Assembly (NCBI GenBank): GCA_946480245.1 | Contig: CAMLIZ010000139.1 | Location: 1 to 12,362, forward strand | Length of the DNA stretch: 12,362 nucleotides | Origin: an uncultured Pseudomonadota bacterium | Lineage (GTDB): Bacteria > Pseudomonadota > Gammaproteobacteria > Burkholderiales > Burkholderiaceae | Reading direction: 5' to 3' | Shown: positions 5,445-12,362 of the stretch, one piece after another | Layout of the letters: each line of letters begins with the position of its first letter | How positions within the stretch are numbered: position 1 is the first letter of the stretch | The notes under the pieces: model-generated | Database searches by the model: none | What the model was told of the DNA's origin: nothing | Seen by the model: only the letters and a program-made list of their open reading frames with translations | Program-made: the position numbers and the translations under genes

Positions 5445-5472
5445 TTCACGCTTTGCGGCGCCCGGGCCCCGT

Positions 5473-5486
5473 GACCTTGCAAGGTC
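5473..5486. repeat. Perfect 14-bp palindrome in the dciA-secA intergenic region
   Basis: GACCTTGCAAGGTC equals its own reverse complement over all 14 bases. It lies between the divergent genes, within the likely secA leader. It could be an operator for a dimeric regulator or form a cruciform or compact RNA hairpin. I recognise no specific regulator consensus. Confidence 0.6.
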
Positions 5487-5591
5487 GCCCGCCCGGCCCC
5501 ATGTGCCGTACTCATTCGTCGCGCTGCCGCCGTTCGCCCCACGAGGGCGCGGTGGCGCGCCGGCTGCCGTTTCCAACAAGCCCCGACGCTG

Positions 5592-8327
<2,736 letters not shown>

Positions 8328-8376
8328 TGGAGCCCCCGGCCGTCTTGCTGCGCGGCCCGTCCCAGAGGGAAGAAGA

Positions 8377-9606
8377 ATGGCTGTGAATCTCGCTGCTCCC
8401 GATCCTCGCGATCTTCACGCTGTGCCTGGCGTGCGCATCGGCATTGCGATGGCGGGCATCCGCAAGGCCAATCGCAAGGACCTCACCGTGTTTGCGCTCG
8501 CCGAAGGCAGCGTGGCGGCGGGTGTGTTCACGCAGAACCGCTTCTGTGCGGCGCCGGTGCAGCTGTGCCGGCAGCACCTGGCGGGCAGCCCGAACATGCG
8601 GGCTCTGGTGGTGAACACCGGCAATGCCAACGCCGGCACCGGCGACGAAGGGCTGGTGCGCGCGCAGCGCACCTGCGTGGCCTTGGCGCAGCAGCTGCAA
8701 GTGATGCCCGAGCAGGTGCTGCCGTTTTCCACCGGCGTGATCATGGAGCCGCTGCCGGTCGAGCGCATCGAAGCTGGCCTGCCGGCCGCGTTGGCGGATC
8801 TGCGCGAGGACAACTGGGCCCAGGCGGCCGAGGCGATCATGACGACCGACACGCTGCCCAAGGCCGCGTCGCGCCAGGTCACCATCGGCACCCGCACGGT
8901 CACCGTCACCGGCATCTCCAAAGGCGCCGGGATGATCCGTCCCAACATGGCGACGATGCTCGGCTTCGTCGCCACCGATGCGGTCGTGGCGCCGGCGGCC
9001 CTGCAGGCGCTGGCGAAGCTGGCGGCCGACAGGTCGTTCAACCGCATCACCATCGACGGCGACACCTCCACCAACGACTCGTTCGTGCTGCTGGCGTCGC
9101 GCCAGGCAGGCCACGCGGAGATCACCGATCTCGACAGTGCTGAGGGCCGTGTGCTGCGCGACGCCGTGGTGGCGGTGGCAGAGCAACTGGCGCAGGCGAT
9201 CGTGCGCGATGGCGAGGGCGCGACCAAGTTCATCAACGTGCAGATCGACGGTGGCCGCAACGAGGACGAATGCCGCAAGGTCGCCTATGCGATCGCCCAT
9301 TCGCCGCTGGTGAAGACCGCGTTCTTCGCCAGCGACCCGAATCTCGGTCGCATCCTCGCCGCAGTGGGCTATGCCGGCATCGCCGACCTCGACCAGACCC
9401 TGATCGACTTGTACCTCGACGATGTGCACGTCGCGCAGCGCGGCGGCCGCCACGCCGCATACCGCGAGGAGGACGGCCAGCGCGTGATGAAGCAGGCCGA
9501 GATCACGGTGCGCGTGGACCTGCACCGCGGCCCGGCCCAGGCGGTGGTATGGACCTGCGACCTGTCGCATGACTACGTGAGCATCAACGCCGACTACCGC
9601 AGCTGA
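8377..9606 (+). CDS. argJ: Bifunctional glutamate N-acetyltransferase / amino-acid acetyltransferase (ornithine acetyltransferase)
   Basis: ArgJ runs the cyclic arginine pathway. It moves the acetyl group from N-acetylornithine to glutamate and, in bifunctional forms, also uses acetyl-CoA. The 409-residue precursor cuts itself before the nucleophile Thr in [16 protein letters not shown] (182-197), giving an alpha chain up to A192 and a beta chain starting at T193. NTGNANAGTG (80-89) is a family motif, and STGVI (118-122) lies at the oxyanion-hole region. The end [12 protein letters not shown] is the conserved C-terminus. The ATG at 8377 is preceded by AGAGGGAAGAAG. Whether this copy is mono- or bifunctional cannot be read from sequence by eye; that depends on whether argA exists elsewhere. 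It lies 49 bases behind secA and 60 bases before the MFS gene, all on one strand. Confidence 0.97.
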   Translation: MAVNLAAPDPRDLHAVPGVRIGIAMAGIRKANRKDLTVFALAEGSVAAGVFTQNRFCAAPVQLCRQHLAGSPNMRALVVNTGNANAGTGDEGLVRAQRTCVALAQQLQVMPEQVLPFSTGVIMEPLPVERIEAGLPAALADLREDNWAQAAEAIMTTDTLPKAASRQVTIGTRTVTVTGISKGAGMIRPNMATMLGFVATDAVVAPAALQALAKLAADRSFNRITIDGDTSTNDSFVLLASRQAGHAEITDLDSAEGRVLRDAVVAVAEQLAQAIVRDGEGATKFINVQIDGGRNEDECRKVAYAIAHSPLVKTAFFASDPNLGRILAAVGYAGIADLDQTLIDLYLDDVHVAQRGGRHAAYREEDGQRVMKQAEITVRVDLHRGPAQAVVWTCDLSHDYVSINADYRS

Positions 9607-9632
9607 CCATCGGTCTGCACGTCGGGCGCGCC

Positions 9633-9641
9633 TGCTAGCAT
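9633..9641 (+). promoter_or_regulatory. Possible extended -10 promoter for the MFS gene
   Basis: TGCTAGCAT contains a TGn extension plus TAGCAT (4 of 6). Transcription would start near 9648, giving a leader of about 20 bases. This suggests the MFS gene is transcribed independently of argJ. No good -35 box is evident. Confidence 0.35.
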
Positions 9642-9666
9642 CGCGCCACGACAGGGAGACATCGAC

Positions 9667-10998
9667 GTGAACATCGGCCTTGCCGGGGCGTGGGTCCACC
9701 GCCTGCTTGGGCCCGACGACCTGCTGCGCCAGGTGGCCTACCGGCGCCTGTTCGGCTCCATCCTGATCAGCTCGCTCGGCAGCCAGGTCACGCTGCTGGC
9801 GCTGCCGCTCACCGCTGCAGTGCTGCTGCACGCCAGCCCCACGCAGATGGGCCTGCTGACCGCCATGGAGATGGTGCCCTATGTGCTGTTCTCCCTGCCT
9901 GCGGGCGTGTGGCTGGATCGCGTGCGCAAGCTGCCGGTCTACGTGGCCGGTGAATGCCTGCTGGCGCTGGCGGTGTGCAGCGTGCCGCTGGCCTGGTGGC
10001 TGGGTTGGCTGGTGATGCCCTTGATGTATTGCGCGGCGTTCGTGATCGGCACCGTGCACACCACCGCCGGATCGGCCGCACAGATCGTGCTGACCCAGGT
10101 GGTGGCGCGCGAGCGGCTCGTGGAGGCGCACGCGAAGAACGCATTGGCCGGCTCGGGCGCCGAGGTGGCTGGCCCCGCGCTGGCGGGCCTGCTGATCAAG
10201 GCGGTGGGCGCGCCGCTCGCACTGCTGCTCGATGCCACCATGCTCGGCCTGTCGGCGCTGATCCTGCGTGGCATTCGAGTGCACGAAGTGCGGCAGCGCC
10301 GGCCCGATGCCAGGTTCTGGCGCGACCTCAAGGCCGGCCTGAGCTTCGTGCGCCGGCATCGGCTGCTGATGGCACTGGCCGTCACGGTCGGCGTGTGGCA
10401 GCTGTGCCAGAACGCCGCGGTGGTGGTGCAGATCCTCTTCGCCACGCGCACGCTCGGCCTGTCCAGCCAGGCGGTGGGGCTGTGCTACGTCGCGCTGGGT
10501 GGGGGCACTGTGATCACCAGCGCACTCGGCAGCCGCGTGAGCCGACGCCTCGGCCCGGGGCCCACGCTGCTGCTCGGCATGGCGGTGTGCGGCGCCGGCT
10601 GGCTGCTGCTGGCGCTGGCGCCGCCCGACCAGTGGGGCGTGGCTGCGTTTGCCGCGATGCTGGCGCTGTTCGGCATCGGCGCAGTGCTCATCTACATCAA
10701 CTTTCTCGCGCTGCGTCAGGCCGTGACGCCCGAGCCGCTGCTGGGCCGCATGACCAGCACGATGCGCTGGCTGATCCTGCTGCCTGCCGGGCCCGGCGCC
10801 CTGCTGGGCGGCTGGCTGGGCGAGCACTACGGGTTGCGCTATGCGCTCGGCTTTGCCGGGGTCGCCTCCTTGCTGATGGCGCTGGTGGGATCGCGCCAGC
10901 CGGTGCTGAGCGGCGTCAGGAGCCTGCCGTCGCCCGAGGCGCACGAGCCGCCGCTGGGTGTGGAGGCCGGTGCGCTGCCGGCCGACGGGGCGCCTTAG
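9667..10998 (+). CDS. Major facilitator superfamily exporter, MFS_3/EntS-like
   Basis: A 443-residue inner-membrane permease with about 12 hydrophobic helices. The loop between helices 2 and 3 carries the MFS motif A core WLDRVRKLP (82-90), typical of proton-coupled drug or siderophore exporters. A charged central loop (about 205-235, VRQRRPDARFWRDLKAGLSF) separates the halves. The 'FWRDLKAGLSFVRRHR' signature resembles the MFS_3 group (EntS, macrolide efflux). The last 30 or so residues form a Pro/Glu-rich cytosolic tail with no helix. The start is GTG at 9667, with AGGGAG ending 8 bases upstream. No biosynthetic or regulatory neighbour points to a substrate, so efflux of a small molecule is the best general guess. 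Its stop codon overlaps that of the convergent GDPD gene. Confidence 0.88.
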   Translation: MNIGLAGAWVHRLLGPDDLLRQVAYRRLFGSILISSLGSQVTLLALPLTAAVLLHASPTQMGLLTAMEMVPYVLFSLPAGVWLDRVRKLPVYVAGECLLALAVCSVPLAWWLGWLVMPLMYCAAFVIGTVHTTAGSAAQIVLTQVVARERLVEAHAKNALAGSGAEVAGPALAGLLIKAVGAPLALLLDATMLGLSALILRGIRVHEVRQRRPDARFWRDLKAGLSFVRRHRLLMALAVTVGVWQLCQNAAVVVQILFATRTLGLSSQAVGLCYVALGGGTVITSALGSRVSRRLGPGPTLLLGMAVCGAGWLLLALAPPDQWGVAAFAAMLALFGIGAVLIYINFLALRQAVTPEPLLGRMTSTMRWLILLPAGPGALLGGWLGEHYGLRYALGFAGVASLLMALVGSRQPVLSGVRSLPSPEAHEPPLGVEAGALPADGAP

Positions 10999-11732
10999 GC
11001 GGGCACCGCCACGCCGAAGCGCTGCAACTCGTCGGTGAACAGCCCGTCGATGCCGGCGGCACGCAGGCGATCCGCGTCCGCCGGCTCGTTGACGGTGTAG
11101 GCCAGCACGCGCAGCCCCGCCTCGTGAGCGCGAGCGATCAAGGGCGCGTCCACGCGGGCGTGGTTGAACGCCACAGCCCTGCAGCCCAGGGCAAGCGCCT
11201 GCTCGAGCCAGTCACGCGGCGGTGCTTCGAACAGCAGCGAGCGCGGCAGCGCGGGCGCGACATCCATGGCTGCGGCGAGTGCTTCCGGGTGAAAGGAACT
11301 GAGCAGCGGCGCAGGGGCTTCGCCGGCCCAGTGGCGTGCGGCGAACGAGGCCACGGCTGCACCGGTGAGCACCACGGCATCCGGCATCGGCTTGATCTCG
11401 AGGTTGATCATCAGCCCGTTGCGCTGCACGAAGCGCGCCACCGCCTCCAGGCTGACCGGCGGCTCGCCGGCGAACAGCGGGCTGTGCCAGCTGCCGGCAT
11501 CCAGCCGCGACAGTTCGCTCCAGCCCAAGGCACCGGCTGCGCCGCTGCCGCTGGTCGTGCGTTCGAGCAGGCTGTCATGCAGCAGGAAGGGCACGCCGTC
11601 GGCACTGAGCTTCACGTCGCATTCGAAGGCGCGAAAGCCGTGCGCCGCGCCCACGCGAAACGCGGCCAGCGTGTTCTCGGGCGCCAGCCGGCCGCCGCCG
11701 CGGTGCGCGAACCAGAAGGGGTAGGGCCACAT
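10995..11732 (-). CDS. ugpQ: Cytosolic glycerophosphodiester phosphodiesterase
   Basis: The enzyme hydrolyses glycerophosphodiesters released from phospholipids to glycerol-3-phosphate and an alcohol. The 245-residue product shows the whole GDPD active site: AHRGGG with H10 and R11, the PENT motif (18-21), [10 protein letters not shown] with E37 and D39 as metal ligands, HD at 52-53, and NLEIKP (110-115, with E112). FTDE near the C-terminus (232-235) closes the TIM barrel. No signal peptide is present, so it is the cytoplasmic UgpQ type and not the periplasmic GlpQ type. The start [14 protein letters not shown] is the usual one in relatives; no Shine-Dalgarno sequence precedes it. No ugpABCE transporter is next to it here. 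The gene converges with the MFS gene and diverges from the DUF3683 oxidoreductase. Confidence 0.92.
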   Translation of the reverse strand: MWPYPFWFAHRGGGRLAPENTLAAFRVGAAHGFRAFECDVKLSADGVPFLLHDSLLERTTSGSGAAGALGWSELSRLDAGSWHSPLFAGEPPVSLEAVARFVQRNGLMINLEIKPMPDAVVLTGAAVASFAARHWAGEAPAPLLSSFHPEALAAAMDVAPALPRSLLFEAPPRDWLEQALALGCRAVAFNHARVDAPLIARAHEAGLRVLAYTVNEPADADRLRAAGIDGLFTDELQRFGVAVPA

Positions 11733-11742
11733 CGGCCGTAGC

Positions 11743-11773
11743 GTACCGCGGGCGCGTTGCTGCGCTGCGGTAC
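11743..11773. repeat. Inverted repeat between the divergent GDPD and oxidoreductase genes
   Basis: GTACCGC (11743-11749) and GCGGTAC (11767-11773) are perfect inverted repeats separated by 17 bases. TACCAT (11771-11776), a possible -10 box for the rightward gene, overlaps the second arm. The arrangement could be an operator, but seven-base arms in GC-rich DNA are modest evidence. Confidence 0.3.
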
Positions 11774-11821
11774 CATTCGCGGTCAAGTGCTGAAGCAGGC
11801 CGTTCTCAGAGCCTGGCGCCC

Positions 11822-12362
11822 ATGAACGCACCCCTTCCCGTGACACCGCTGGCCGCCGGCCAACTGGCGGCTGACAGCGCCGCGCCGCGCTTGCGCGAGA
11901 TCCCGTACAACTACACCTCGTTCTCGGATCGCGAGATCGTGATCCGCATCCTCGGCGCGCGCGCCTGGGAGTTGCTGAACCGGCTGCGCGAGGAGCGCCA
12001 GACCGGCCGCTCCGCGCGCATGCTGTACGAGGTGCTGGGCGACATCTGGGTGGTGCAGCGCAACCCATATCTCCAGGACGACCTGCTGGACAACCCGAAG
12101 CGCCGCGGCTTGCTCGTGGAGGCGCTGCGCCACCGCCTGGCGGAGATCGAGAAGCGGCGCGACGCGCGCGACGACGCGCAGCGCGATGCGCTGGTGGGTG
12201 AGCTCCTGCTGGCCGCACAAGCGGCCGTGCGCGCCTTCGAGGCTTCGTTCGAGCAAACGGCCGAACTGCGCAAGCGCACGCGGCGTCTGCTGGGTCGTCA
12301 CACCGCAAAGGACAACATCAAGTTCGACGGCCTGTCGCGCGTGTCGCACGTCACCGACGCCA
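11822..12362 (+). CDS. DUF3683 FAD/FMN-binding oxidoreductase, N-terminal part (3' end cut by window)
   Basis: Only the first 180 codons are inside the window, open to its end. After a variable start ([15 protein letters not shown]...), the block [20 protein letters not shown] (25-44) and the run [20 protein letters not shown] (61-80) then [15 protein letters not shown] are hallmarks of the DUF3683 N-terminal domain. The helical, charged stretch (about 95-150) leads into [17 protein letters not shown], the entry to the FAD-binding (PCMH-type) domain. In relatives the whole protein is a very large (over 1000 residues) flavoprotein with FAD-linked oxidase and iron-sulfur/CCG-type modules, related to D-lactate and glycolate dehydrogenases. 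The substrate of this family is unclear to me. The ATG at 11822 has no obvious Shine-Dalgarno sequence. The frame is intact throughout what is visible. Confidence 0.9.
   Translation, partial: MNAPLPVTPLAAGQLAADSAAPRLREIPYNYTSFSDREIVIRILGARAWELLNRLREERQTGRSARMLYEVLGDIWVVQRNPYLQDDLLDNPKRRGLLVEALRHRLAEIEKRRDARDDAQRDALVGELLLAAQAAVRAFEASFEQTAELRKRTRRLLGRHTAKDNIKFDGLSRVSHVTDA

Noticed and set aside
9954..11741. Open frame of 595 codons on the plus strand across the MFS and GDPD genes
   Set aside because: Alternate-frame shadow of the MFS gene and antisense of the GDPD gene; composition is Arg/Gly/Ala-rich without motifs.
11733..12308. N-terminal extension of the GDPD frame up to 12308
   Set aside because: The extension is Arg/Pro-rich, antisense to the conserved DUF3683 coding region, and GDPD homology begins exactly at the ATG at 11732.

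Overview
This window looks like ordinary high-GC core chromosome from a betaproteobacterium, most likely Burkholderiales near the Rubrivivax/Leptothrix type. That is an inference from protein families, gene order and GC-rich codon use; no rRNA is present. The supporting signs are a cytochrome bc1 operon end followed by sspA-sspB, an adjacent secA-argJ pair, a PEP-CTERM-like secreted protein, and the start of a large DUF3683 FAD oxidoreductase.

Layout. 1-1288 (+): the 3' end of petB (cytochrome b) and all of petC (cytochrome c1), closed by a very good intrinsic terminator at 1323-1356. 1394-2557 (+): sspA and sspB, the stringent-starvation RNA polymerase-binding protein and the ClpXP adaptor. 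2697-4061 (+): an unassigned CapK/PaaK-type adenylate-forming enzyme behind a structured 139-base gap. 4112-4187 (+): tRNA-Thr(TGT) with an encoded CCA and a stringent-type promoter. 4123-4938 (-): a secreted propeller-like protein with a PEP-CTERM-like sorting tail; its reading frame runs antisense into the tRNA gene. 5060-5371 (-): a short DciA (DUF721) helicase-loader protein. 5592-8327 (+): secA. 8377-9606 (+): argJ. 9667-10998 (+): an MFS exporter-like permease. 10995-11732 (-): a cytosolic glycerophosphodiester phosphodiesterase whose stop codon interlocks with that of the MFS gene. 11822 to the window end (+): the N-terminus of the DUF3683 oxidoreductase. No gap longer than 300 bases lacks a gene; the largest is the dciA-secA divergent region (5372-5591).

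How it fits together. Most genes are housekeeping: respiration (petBC), stress transcription and proteolysis (sspAB), protein export (secA), replication (dciA), arginine synthesis (argJ) and lipid turnover (GDPD). The accessory part is about 2697-4938, where an orphan CapK-like ligase, a tRNA gene and an orphan PEP-CTERM-like protein sit between core blocks. I do not see a complete new system. The leads most worth following are the antisense overlap of the PEP-CTERM-like tail with the tRNA, the orphan CapK-like enzyme, the non-PEWY Qo motif of cytochrome b, and the palindrome-bearing, SD-less leader of secA.
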